Assembly (NCBI GenBank): GCA_002402905.1
Contig: DHGT01000014.1
Span: 5,707-20,389, forward strand
DNA: 14,683 nucleotides
Reading direction: 5' to 3'
DNA from: Desulfatitalea sp. UBA4791
Lineage (GTDB): Bacteria; Desulfobacterota; Desulfobacteria; Desulfobacterales; Desulfosarcinaceae
Under the pieces are notes generated by a model. It searched no databases. It was not told the DNA's origin and saw only the letters and a list, made by a program, of their open reading frames with translations. The number at the start of each line of letters is the position of its first letter. The first letter of the stretch is position 1. Of the stretch, positions 5,890 through 12,483 are shown in pieces. A program made the position numbers and the translations under genes.

Positions 5890-7176
5890 TCAGCGCCCCT
5901 CCAGCACCTGCCGGCTGCGTTTGACGGCACACAAATCACCGCACATGGTACACACGTTTTCATCCATGGGTTTGGACGATTCGCGATAAGCGCGCGCCTT
6001 TTCCGGGTCCATGGCCAGCTTGAGCATGCGCGGCCAGTCCAGCTCCTTGCGGGCATGACTCATGGCATTGTCCCAATCCATGGCGTGGGGGATGCCCTTG
6101 GCGATATCGGCCGCGTGGGCCGCGATCCTTGCCGCCATGATGCCCTCTTTCATGTCCTCCCGGTCCGGGAGGCGCAGGTGCTCGGCCGGTGTGACATAGC
6201 AGAGAAAGTCGGCCCCGTGGGCGGCTGCCAGGGCCCCGCCGATGGCCGAGGTGATGTGGTCATAGCCGGGCGCCACGTCGGTCACGATGGGCCCGAGCAC
6301 GTAGAACGGCGCACCGTGGCACAGCTTTTTCTCCAACTGCATGTTGGTGATGATTTCGTTGAGCGGCACATGGCCCGGCCCTTCGATCATTACCTGCACG
6401 TCGGCCTGCCAGGCCCGTTGAGTCAATTCCCCCAGTACGATCAACTCCTGGATCTGGGCCGCATCGGTGGCGTCGTGAAGGCAGCCGGGGCGCAGGCCGT
6501 CGCCCAGGCTGATGGTCACATCGTAGGCGCGGCAGATCTCGAGCAGTCGATCGAAGTGTTCGTAGAAGGGGTTTTCCGCGCCGTTGGCCTCCATCCAGTG
6601 CAGCAGGATCGATCCGCCCCGGCTGACCACATGGGTCAGGCGCGGACTCTGGCGGATGCGTTGGACCGCCGTGCGGTTCAGGCCGGCATGGATCGTGACG
6701 AAGTCCACGCCATCTTCGGCGTGCAGGGCGACCGTATCGAAAAAGTCGTCCACCGTGATGCCGGGAACCTCTTTGCCGTAGCGAGCCACGGCATCGTAGA
6801 CCGGCACGGTGCCGATCATCACCGGGCTGAGTTCGACGGCCCGGCGGCGAAAGGCGCGGGTGTCTCCGAAGGTGCTGAGATCCATGATGGCGTCGGTCTT
6901 CAGATCGATGGCCGTGCGCACCTTGTCCAACTCCAGCTCCACATTGCAGCAATCTTCCGAGACGCCGAGGTTGACGTTGATTTTGGTGCTCAACCCTTCG
7001 CCCACCCCCTTGGCCTTGAGGTTGGGGTGATGTTTGTTGGCCGGAATGGCGATGCGGCCTGCGGCGACCCGTTCGAGCAGCACGTTTCGTTCGATTTTTT
7101 CATCCGCGAGAACCTGCGCCATTTGCGGCGTGAGGATGCCGTTGCGGGCGGCTTCCATTTGGGTGGCATAGGACAT
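5890..7176 (-). CDS. thiC: Phosphomethylpyrimidine synthase ThiC (short form)
   Basis: Rearranges aminoimidazole ribotide (AIR) to the HMP-P pyrimidine of thiamine, using a [4Fe-4S] cluster and S-adenosylmethionine. The 428-residue length fits the short ThiC form common in anaerobes and archaea, without the N-terminal domain of the roughly 600-residue enzyme. Seen: M-I-E-G-P-G-H-V-P, S-R-G-G-S-I-L-L-H-W-M, L-G-D-G-L-R-P-G and the C-terminal cluster motif C-T-M-C-G-D-L-C. The start is ATG 7176-7174 with AGAAGG upstream, 14 bases after the thiE stop; longer upstream reading is the wrong frame of thiE. It is the last gene of the riboswitch-controlled operon. The cysteine spacing is CX2CX3C rather than the CX2CX4C of well-studied ThiC. 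The benzimidazole-forming paralogue BzaF is the main alternative; the TPP riboswitch and complete thi context favour ThiC. Confidence 0.93.
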   Translation of the reverse strand: MSYATQMEAARNGILTPQMAQVLADEKIERNVLLERVAAGRIAIPANKHHPNLKAKGVGEGLSTKINVNLGVSEDCCNVELELDKVRTAIDLKTDAIMDLSTFGDTRAFRRRAVELSPVMIGTVPVYDAVARYGKEVPGITVDDFFDTVALHAEDGVDFVTIHAGLNRTAVQRIRQSPRLTHVVSRGGSILLHWMEANGAENPFYEHFDRLLEICRAYDVTISLGDGLRPGCLHDATDAAQIQELIVLGELTQRAWQADVQVMIEGPGHVPLNEIITNMQLEKKLCHGAPFYVLGPIVTDVAPGYDHITSAIGGALAAAHGADFLCYVTPAEHLRLPDREDMKEGIMAARIAAHAADIAKGIPHAMDWDNAMSHARKELDWPRMLKLAMDPEKARAYRESSKPMDENVCTMCGDLCAVKRSRQVLEGR

Positions 7177-7190
7177 GGTTGACCTTCTTT

Positions 7191-7850
7191 CTATTGAATG
7201 TTGGCGATGATGTGGTTCAGTTCGCGCAGTCTCACCGCGATGTCCGGCGCGCCGACGATTTCGGTGACCAGGGCGAAACACCGTGCGCCGTGACGGGCGA
7301 CCTCCGCGATGTTGTGTTTTTTTATGCCGCCGATGGCCACGATGGGCAGCCCGGCATGGGCGACGGCATGGTCGAGATAGTCGAAGCCCACCGGATCGAC
7401 CACATCGGCCTTGGTCTGGGTGCTGAAGATGGGGCCGACGCCGATGTAGTCGGCGCCCAGGGCGGCGGCCTCGCGGGCCTGCTCGGGAGCATGGGTGGAG
7501 AGACCGATGAGCATGCCGGGGCCGACCAGTCGGCGAACATCCGGAACCGGCAAATCGTCCTGGCCCACGTGAACCCCGTCGGCTTCGACGAGCAGGGCGA
7601 TGTCCACGTGGTCGTTGACGATGAACAACACCCCGGCCTCGCGGGTCAGGCGCCGGATTTCCCGACACTCGTCGAGCATCTGGCGCTGGCTCTTGTAGGG
7701 GCGCTTTTCGCGGTACTGGATGATGGGAACGCCGCCGGTGATCATGGCCCGGACCACCTCGAGATTGGTCCGGCCGTTGGAGAGCGGTTCGGCCGTGATG
7801 GCGTAGATACCGTTGGGAAGCTGGGGTTTATTCGAGTTGGCAACGTTCAT
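7191..7850 (-). CDS. thiE: Thiamine-phosphate synthase ThiE
   Basis: Couples the pyrimidine pyrophosphate (HMP-PP) with thiazole phosphate to give thiamine phosphate, in the cytoplasm. The 219-residue TIM-barrel is of standard length. Seen: Q-Y-R-E-K (diphosphate-binding region), F-I-V-N-D-H, G-V-H-V-G-Q-D-D-L-P, G-P-I-F-S-T-Q-T-K-A-D (matching the family's G-P-x-x-x-T-x-T-K loop) and A-I-G-G-I. The ATG at 7850 lies inside the end of thiF (23-base overlap) and has its own GGGGG-rich ribosome site within the thiF coding sequence, indicating coupled translation. thiC follows after 14 bases. ThiD, needed to make its HMP-PP substrate, is not in this window, so that step must be encoded elsewhere. 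Confidence 0.95.
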   Translation of the reverse strand: MNVANSNKPQLPNGIYAITAEPLSNGRTNLEVVRAMITGGVPIIQYREKRPYKSQRQMLDECREIRRLTREAGVLFIVNDHVDIALLVEADGVHVGQDDLPVPDVRRLVGPGMLIGLSTHAPEQAREAAALGADYIGVGPIFSTQTKADVVDPVGFDYLDHAVAHAGLPIVAIGGIKKHNIAEVARHGARCFALVTEIVGAPDIAVRLRELNHIIANIQ

Positions 7851-8379
7851 AGTATCCCCCTTTCTCTAAAAGAATGTGAGCCATCATGGCGGCCACGATC
7901 GTGACTTTGGGCGCAAAGCAGAGTGCCTGGTCAGCATCGGTGCGAAAATCGCCGATGATGGTGCCGTTGCCCAAACGGCGGGTGCCGATGCCGTCCAGAT
8001 CCGGTCCGGCCACGCCAGAAGCCGACACGATGGGTCGGCCGGTGGCGGCCAGCGCTTCCATGAGCCGTTTTTTGGCCGCGTGGTCGTCGAGGCCCTCGAC
8101 CACCGCGTCGCAATCGTGAAAGGTTGCGGCCATGTTGGCCTCATCGAGGCGCAGAACGATAGTTTCGAGTTGCAGATCAGGGGCAATGCGTTTCAAGTTG
8201 TCGGCCAGCGCGTCGACTTTGGTGCGGCCGATCTGATCGTAAAAGAAGAATTGCCGGTTGAGATTGCCTGCCTCGACACGGTCGAAATCGACGAGTTTCA
8301 ACCGGCGCACACCGCCGCGGACCAATACAAGCGCCACGTTGGAGCCGATGCCGCCGGTGCCTGCGATGCCGATTTTCAT
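7828..8379 (-). CDS. thiF: Sulfur carrier protein ThiS adenylyltransferase, short ThiF family
   Basis: Activates the C-terminal Gly of ThiS by adenylation so that sulfur can be loaded as thiocarboxylate. Seen: the Rossmann ATP-binding loop G-T-G-G-I-G-S-N at residues 7-14, the L-V-D-F-D segment, N-L-N-R-Q-F-F with the family arginine, and D-C-D-A-V-V-E-G-L-D-D. The 183 residues make it shorter than E. coli ThiF (about 250), and the C-terminal zinc-binding CxxC pairs are absent; this matches the short 'family 2' ThiF found with ThiH in anaerobes. ATG 8379-8377 overlaps the thiH stop as ATGA, so this start is well supported, and the 3' end overlaps thiE by 23 bases. Of its three cysteines (in D-C-D, L-C-F and R-C-Q), none stands in an obvious rhodanese-like motif. 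Confidence 0.92.
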   Translation of the reverse strand: MKIGIAGTGGIGSNVALVLVRGGVRRLKLVDFDRVEAGNLNRQFFFYDQIGRTKVDALADNLKRIAPDLQLETIVLRLDEANMAATFHDCDAVVEGLDDHAAKKRLMEALAATGRPIVSASGVAGPDLDGIGTRRLGNGTIIGDFRTDADQALCFAPKVTIVAAMMAHILLEKGGYYERCQLE

Positions 8380-9485
8380 GCGATCAGGTCCCAATCTTTG
8401 TACACCGGCTGATATCCCTGGGCCGCAATAGCCTGGGCCACCTGGGCCACGCTGCGTTGGTCCGAAATTTCGAATTGGGCTGTTTTGCGCTCGGCCGGTC
8501 GCGCATAGCCGCCCACGCCGGTGCACGATCCGGCCGAAAGGCGCGTGACCCCCAGGTGGATGAGACGGTCCCGGAACCCGGCGCGCTCGCGGGTGGATAC
8601 GGTCAACCCCGATCTCGGCATAAAGAGCCGCAGGGCCAGCATGAACTGGACAAAGGTGCGGTCGTCGGCCGGGTGGGCGGGTTGGAAGCCGCCTTCGGCC
8701 GGGTTGATGCGCGGCAGCGAAAGGCCGATTTCGGTTTCCAGAAAGCGGTCGTCCAGGTAACGGGCATGCAGGCCGCACATGAAGACTTCACGCCGCTTTT
8801 CGCCCAGCCCCACCAGGGGGCCGATGTTGACCGCCCGGAAGCCGGCCCGTGCGCCGCGTTCCGGTGCGTCCAGACGGTATCGGTAGTCGGCTTTACGGCC
8901 GGACAGGTGGACCTGCCGGTAAACTGAACGGTCGTAGGTTTCCTGGTAGAGGGTCAGTCCATCCACGCCGGCTGCTTTGAGCTGTCGGTAGTCGGTTTCA
9001 TCCAGGGGAAAAATTTCGATGGAGACCGACGCGAAATAGCGTTTTAGCAGGCGTACGGCTGCCTCGAGGTAATCCATGGGCGTCGCCTCCCAAGATTCTC
9101 CGGTGAGCAGCAGCAGGTGCTGCATGCCGGTGCTGGCAATGGCTTGGGCTTCGCATTCGATCTCTGCGAGGGTCAATGTCTTGCGTTCGATGGCATGGGT
9201 TCGGTTAAAGCCGCAATAGAGGCATTGGTTGCTGCAATAGTTGGAGATATAGAGCGGTATGAACAACTGGATGGTGCGGCCGAAATACTGCACCGTGAGG
9301 CGCAGCGCCTTCTGGGCCATGGGTTCGAGGTGGCCGGCGGCCGTCGGGCTGAGCAGGGCGAGAAAATCCAGGGGCTCCATCTTCTCTTTTGCAACGGCAC
9401 ATACCACATCCCGATCGGTGACCTGGCCGAAAAATCCTTCGAAATCAAAATGTTGGTACTTTTCCACAATATCTATGAAAGACAT
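8376..9485 (-). CDS. thiH: 2-iminoacetate synthase ThiH (radical SAM)
   Basis: Cleaves tyrosine by a radical mechanism to dehydroglycine (2-iminoacetate) and p-cresol; the dehydroglycine feeds ThiG. This is the anaerobic alternative to the glycine oxidase ThiO. Seen: the radical-SAM triad C84-x3-C88-x2-C91 in Y-I-S-N-Y-C-S-N-Q-C-L-Y-C-G-F-N-R, L-L-L-L-T-G-E following it, E-I-F-P-L, the Y-Q-E-T-Y-D segment and a C-terminal S-A-G-S-C-T-G-V-G-G-Y. The 369 residues are the usual length. The start at 9485 has no strong ribosome site; it lies 31 bases after the thiG stop, and translation may depend on coupling. The stop overlaps thiF by four bases. Choice of ThiH over ThiO supports an anaerobic host. 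Confidence 0.95.
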   Translation of the reverse strand: MSFIDIVEKYQHFDFEGFFGQVTDRDVVCAVAKEKMEPLDFLALLSPTAAGHLEPMAQKALRLTVQYFGRTIQLFIPLYISNYCSNQCLYCGFNRTHAIERKTLTLAEIECEAQAIASTGMQHLLLLTGESWEATPMDYLEAAVRLLKRYFASVSIEIFPLDETDYRQLKAAGVDGLTLYQETYDRSVYRQVHLSGRKADYRYRLDAPERGARAGFRAVNIGPLVGLGEKRREVFMCGLHARYLDDRFLETEIGLSLPRINPAEGGFQPAHPADDRTFVQFMLALRLFMPRSGLTVSTRERAGFRDRLIHLGVTRLSAGSCTGVGGYARPAERKTAQFEISDQRSVAQVAQAIAAQGYQPVYKDWDLIA

Positions 9486-9516
9486 GGCAACGACCGCATT
9501 GTTCCGCAGGTGAAGG

Positions 9517-10305
9517 TTAAACGATATCCTCGATCCGATCCAAAAATCCGGTCAAGGGCGACGATGCCCGCGCCGTTCGGCTCTCTTCGGCCATTTTGGC
9601 CAGGTAGGCCATGCGGCCGGCCTCGACGGCCAGCGAAAACGCGCGGCCCATGGCGACTGGGTCTTCGGCCGTGGCGATGGCGGTGTTGACCAGGACTGCA
9701 TCGGCCCCCATCTCCATGGCGGCCGCGGCGTGCGACGGCCGTCCGATACCGGCATCGACCACCACCGGAACCCGGCAGTTTTCGATCAGCAGCGCGATCA
9801 ACGGCGCGGTTTCCAGGCCCCGGTTGGAGCCGATGGGTGCTCCCAGGGGCATCACCGCCGCGGCGCCGGCATCCTCCAGGCGCTTGGCCAGCGGCAGGTC
9901 CGGCAATACGTAGGGCAAGACCACGAACCCCTCCCGGGCCAGCGTCTCGGTGGCGGCCAGGGTTTCATAATTGTCGGGCATCAGGTACTTGGTGTCGGTG
10001 ATCACCTCGATTTTGATAAAGGGACCGCAACCCGCCTCGCGGGCGATGCGGGCGATGCGCACGGCTTCGGCGGCGGTGCGGGCACCCGAGGTGTTGGGCA
10101 GCAGGGTGACCGTTTTGGGAATAAAGTCGAGAATGTTGTGGCTTTTGCCCCCCAGATCGATGCGCCGCAGGGCAACGGTGATCAGTTGTGATCCGCTGGC
10201 TGCCAGCATGTCTGCGATCCGGCGGTCATCGGCGAATTTGCCGGTGCCGGTGAAGAGGCGGCTGGTAAATTCATGGCCGCCGATGGTCAATGGGTCGTTT
10301 TCCAT
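9517..10305 (-). CDS. thiG: Thiazole synthase ThiG
   Basis: Assembles thiazole phosphate carboxylate from deoxyxylulose 5-phosphate, dehydroglycine and ThiS thiocarboxylate. The 262-residue TIM-barrel is of normal length. Seen: G-T-G-K-F near the start, the Schiff-base lysine in F-I-K98-I-E-V-I, G-A-P-I-G-S-N-R-G, and the phosphate-binding D-A-G-I-G-R-P-S-H-A-A-A-A-M-E-M-G-A-D-A-V-L-V-N-T-A. The start ATG lies 4 bases after the thiS stop, and its ribosome site (GGGGGAGG) is formed by the very codons that encode the functional Gly tail of ThiS, which ties translation of the two partners together. ThiG acts in a complex with ThiH or ThiS, both encoded alongside. Confidence 0.96.
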   Translation of the reverse strand: MENDPLTIGGHEFTSRLFTGTGKFADDRRIADMLAASGSQLITVALRRIDLGGKSHNILDFIPKTVTLLPNTSGARTAAEAVRIARIAREAGCGPFIKIEVITDTKYLMPDNYETLAATETLAREGFVVLPYVLPDLPLAKRLEDAGAAAVMPLGAPIGSNRGLETAPLIALLIENCRVPVVVDAGIGRPSHAAAAMEMGADAVLVNTAIATAEDPVAMGRAFSLAVEAGRMAYLAKMAEESRTARASSPLTGFLDRIEDIV

Positions 10306-10309
10306 AAAA

Positions 10310-10510
10310 TCAACCTCCCCCGACGAAGCTGAGCAGTTCCAGGGTGTCTCCCTCGCTCAGTCGGATCCGGGACCATTGGGGCTGCTTGACGATGGTGAAA
10401 TTGTGTTCGACCACCAGGGCTTCGGGCCGCAACCCTTTGTCATGGACCAGTTGTTCGATCGTGCCCGCCCCCACAGACTCGGTTTTTCCGTTAATCGTCA
10501 CGCGTATCAC
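10310..10510 (-). CDS. thiS: Sulfur carrier protein ThiS
   Basis: A 66-residue ubiquitin-fold sulfur carrier; its C-terminal glycine is adenylated by ThiF, converted to a thiocarboxylate and used by ThiG. Seen: the N-terminal strand I-R-V-T-I-N-G-K, a central V-V-E-H-N segment and the C-terminal S-F-V-G-G-G. The start is GTG (10510-10508), preceded by a run of G (AAGGGGGG) at good spacing. It is the first gene of the thi operon, beginning about 18 bases after the intrinsic terminator of the TPP-responsive leader, so it is the first to be shut off when thiamine diphosphate is abundant. The end in three glycines rather than two is a tolerated variation; the carboxyl terminus is still Gly-Gly. 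Confidence 0.93.
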   Translation of the reverse strand: MIRVTINGKTESVGAGTIEQLVHDKGLRPEALVVEHNFTIVKQPQWSRIRLSEGDTLELLSFVGGG

Positions 10511-10528
10511 GGGCCCCCCTTAAATTGA

Positions 10529-10562
10529 AAAGCCGCTTACCCGGCACCGGGAAAGCGGCTTT
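10529..10562 (-). terminator. Intrinsic terminator of the TPP riboswitch (expression platform)
   Basis: On the minus strand AAAGCCGCTT (10562-10553) pairs with AAGCGGCTTT (10538-10529), with an inner CCCGG/CCGGG extension separated by one mismatch, and the hairpin is followed by TTTTCAATTT. This is a strong GC-rich hairpin with a U-rich tail just before thiS. An alternative hairpin excludes it: GGGAAGCGGC (10600-10591) followed by CTGAT can pair with ATCAG and GCCGCTTTCCC (10567-10549), using the same terminator arm. The first strand includes the 3' side of riboswitch P1, so TPP binding should free the terminator and turn the operon off. Confidence 0.85.
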
Positions 10563-10593
10563 CTGATTGAGTGGCACGTGCTTTCATCAGGCC

Positions 10594-10670
10594 GCTTCCC
10601 TTCGCCGGTATTATCCGGATCAGGTTCTAAGGGTTGGAGAAATCCTCTCAGCGTGAATCGCACCCCTAGC
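10594..10670 (-). promoter_or_regulatory. TPP riboswitch (THI box)
   Basis: On the minus strand the THI-box landmarks appear in order: AGGGGTGC, then CTGAGAGGA, then ACCCTTAGAACCTGATC, then GGATAATACCGGCGAAGGGA. These are the conserved pyrimidine-sensing and pyrophosphate-sensing helices of the TPP aptamer. P1 is closed by GCT at 10670-10668 and AGC at 10596-10594. It lies between a sigma-70-type promoter and thiS and is coupled to the terminator and antiterminator downstream, so it controls thiSGHFEC by premature termination when TPP is high. Confidence 0.97.
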
Positions 10671-10684
10671 GTATGATGGATTTA

Positions 10685-10713
10685 CCTATAAATAAGTGAG
10701 GTGGGTTTGTCAA
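10685..10713 (-). promoter_or_regulatory. Sigma-70-type promoter of the thi operon
   Basis: The minus strand reads TTGACA (10713-10708), a 17-base spacer, then TATAGG (10690-10685). The -35 is a perfect match and the -10 keeps TATA. Initiation would fall near 10678, about 8 bases before the TPP aptamer, as expected for a riboswitch leader. It abuts the left end of the large hairpin repeat beginning near 10716-10734. Confidence 0.75.
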
Positions 10714-10733
10714 CCGGCAGGCAAGTGGCCCGG

Positions 10734-10911
10734 CCCGGGTGGGACAGGTGACCGATGCCACACGCCAAGCGGTCAAGTGCCAGTAAAATGCACGGCGGGC
10801 GGCCCAGAAACTCGCTGCGCTCAAACAGTCTGGGCCTCTTGTCCGCCGTTTGCGTTTAACTGGCTCTAAGACCGCAGGCTCACGTGGCCCTGGCCACCTG
10901 CCCCACCCGGG
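10734..10911. repeat. 178-base nested imperfect hairpin element
   Basis: The two ends are inverted copies: 10734-10750 against 10895-10911 match at 16 of 17 bases. Moving inward, further complementary arms occur in register: GCGGTC (10769-10774) with GACCGC (10870-10875), GCCAGT (10779-10784) with ACTGGC (10859-10864), CGGCGG (10793-10798) with CCGCCG (10843-10848), and GGCCCAGA (10801-10808) with TCTGGGCC (10829-10836). The loop is 20 bases (10809-10828). No protein frame is convincing inside. The form fits a MITE-like or REP/BIME-like element; from memory, the loop motif resembles repeats of Desulfobacterales, which I cannot verify here. Lying just upstream of the thi promoter, it insulates that operon from the accessory genes to the right. 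Confidence 0.7.
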
Positions 10912-11314
10912 CCTGCCTCAACCGTTGCCATGCGAATTTATTATCAAACGCCTTCTGTAATGTATGCCCTGCAAGGTGAATCACATTCAGTTAGAATTGC
11001 TGCATGTGACCCGGCGAGGATGGGTACTGTTTTAAAAGATATTGAAAAGGATGTCGGGTCCATGGTAAGCATCTTTCATCCAGTTGGGTGCCATTCTGCG
11101 GCATCGGTATTTTAAGGCGCGCTGTCTCTCTCATGCGCTACTATTCAATTGATCGCTGTCACTCCTGTATCATCGATACCGTTGGATCGTCGCTTTAAGA
11201 GCCATTAAAGAAGATCGGCGTTTGAATTGAGGCTGAATTGAACCTATTGCCATCACGAGGAATCGATCCCTGTTTTGTTTCTGTTGGTAAACCTTGCAGA
11301 AATGGAGGGTCGGG
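10912..11314. other. About 400 bases without a supported gene
   Basis: This stretch is clearly more AT-rich than the thi operon. A 61-codon open frame (10930-11115, plus) has an ATG but no ribosome site and no recognisable motif, so it is not called. The remaining bases up to the ribosome site at 11304-11309 hold no clear promoter or terminator that I can defend. Bases 10978-11002 resemble 27-51 near the left edge of the window, which hints at a shared repeat or gene remnant. Confidence 0.4.
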
Positions 11315-12286
11315 ATGCAGTTATGTATGCAAGGCGCACATTTGCGCCGATATGCTTTCTTATTTGGTAAAGAAAGTCTACACGGAGAATATGACGGACT
11401 TTATGCGACGGGTCGATCCCTCACCCGCAAAGAGGATTCTTTTTTATCAGATGATGTTCAAAGACCGGTGTTGCTCATTGGCGGCACCAGTATTACGCTA
11501 AATGATCAACGCGAATTGATTCAACACTTGATAGCCAGCGGAATGACGGTGGCTGCGATTGATTACCCCATGGGGCGTTTGCTTGGACCTGCCATTCGGC
11601 CCAAGTTGTTCCGCAAGAGTGCTTTCAAAGACTATGTCTCCAGACTCAAGGAAGACCGGCATGTCAAAGGGATTGACATCGTCGCCCATTCGTATGCCGC
11701 CTTCGAAGTGGTGCGAACCCTGATGTCAGATCCGTTGGGTTACCGGTCATGGGTGAAGAGTGTGCTTTTTATCAATCCGCCTGGATTCAGGAGAAAGATT
11801 GGTGCCGCCACCCATTGTTTGCGCTTCATTTTTGGGTATGTGCTTCTCGGTTGGTTAAAGATGTTCGCCCATATGATCGGATTGGGCCGTGGGCCGATCG
11901 AAGAAGACGACCCTTGGAAAACGATTTATATTCGCCGCCAGATCTGCGGGATTGCCGCGATGGCCTGCCGGGCCCTTAAAGACCCGTTGCGTTCCTATCG
12001 CGAGGCACGTGACATCGTCAGCTTCAACATCGTTCCGGCAATGGCGGCCTTGAGTAAACAGTACGGATACGACCTCAACCTGTTTCTCAATGTGGATGAT
12101 GTGATCGTACCGTTCAAGGACACGTTAAACGCCGTTCTTGGGTTCCTGCCCGGGGAAAACATCGTGATCGCGCGAGGCGGGCATAATGACTTGATATTCC
12201 AGAATTGGCAGCGGAAGGCGTTTACTTCGTTTTTGAGAAGAATACGCTGCAGGTCTTTGGCCCAACCGAGGGTGCGTGAGACCTGA
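11315..12286 (+). CDS. Alpha/beta hydrolase-fold protein
   Basis: Seen: 323 residues from ATG 11315, chosen because GGAGGG ends 5 bases before it; a TTG at 11294 in the same frame is less likely. The fold signatures are a strand P-V-L-L-I-G-G-T-S (51-59) forming an oxyanion-type loop, a nucleophile elbow D-I-V-A-H-S126-Y-A-A, N-P-P-G-F after the next strand, an acid candidate in N-V-D261-D262-V-I-V-P and the catalytic histidine in G-G-H290-N-D. A hydrophobic, Gly-rich lid-like segment lies near 168-200. The elbow is A-H-S-Y-A instead of the usual G-x-S-x-G. Substrate unknown: esterase, lipase or polyester depolymerase-like activities are all possible. There is no signal peptide. It sits in the accessory block beside the SUMF1 lipoprotein, but a 197-base gap makes cotranscription uncertain. 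Confidence 0.75.
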   Translation: MQLCMQGAHLRRYAFLFGKESLHGEYDGLYATGRSLTRKEDSFLSDDVQRPVLLIGGTSITLNDQRELIQHLIASGMTVAAIDYPMGRLLGPAIRPKLFRKSAFKDYVSRLKEDRHVKGIDIVAHSYAAFEVVRTLMSDPLGYRSWVKSVLFINPPGFRRKIGAATHCLRFIFGYVLLGWLKMFAHMIGLGRGPIEEDDPWKTIYIRRQICGIAAMACRALKDPLRSYREARDIVSFNIVPAMAALSKQYGYDLNLFLNVDDVIVPFKDTLNAVLGFLPGENIVIARGGHNDLIFQNWQRKAFTSFLRRIRCRSLAQPRVRET

Positions 12287-12334
12287 ACAGAGCTCAAATT
12301 TTCATGCCGGTGATCCAAAAGATCATTTTCCGCC

Positions 12335-12355
12335 ATCCCGGACCTGATCCGGGAT
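12335..12355. repeat. Short intergenic palindrome (REP-like)
   Basis: ATCCCGGA, five bases, TCCGGGAT: a perfect 8-base inverted repeat between the hydrolase and SUMF1 genes. Palindromes of this style (CCCGGA...TCCGGG) are scattered between genes in many proteobacterial genomes. No T-run follows on either side, so it is not an intrinsic terminator. A smaller TGATC-N5-GATCA repeat lies just before it at 12311-12325. Confidence 0.5.
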
Positions 12356-12483
12356 CCAGCATTGTCTATGCGCTTCAGTGCTGTAGTTTCTTTGCCAGCC
12401 GGGATTTTGCCGGCCAGATGCCTCTTGTTTGTCCTTTTACCCGCCGTTCAATCGGTTAATGACACAACCACAAGGAACCCAGC

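Noticed and set aside
5637..5932. Small minus-strand frames downstream of thiC
   Set aside because: No family resemblance and no good ribosome site; composition is that of intergenic DNA.
5884..7182. 432-codon plus-strand open frame opposite thiC, and the similar frames opposite thiE, thiF and thiG
   Set aside because: Antisense of confidently identified thi genes; GC-rich codon use keeps these frames open.
7177..7668. Upstream extension of the thiC frame to an ATG at 7668
   Set aside because: That region is thiE in another frame; the thiC homology begins at the ATG at 7176 with its own ribosome site.
10573..10587. TGGCACGTGCTTTC considered as a second sigma-54 site
   Set aside because: The -12 element TTGC is absent at the required spacing and no gene follows on that strand.
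10930..11115. 61-codon plus-strand frame after the hairpin element
   Set aside because: No ribosome site, no recognisable motif, and part of it matches the left-edge repeat-like sequence; possibly a remnant but not supportable as a gene.
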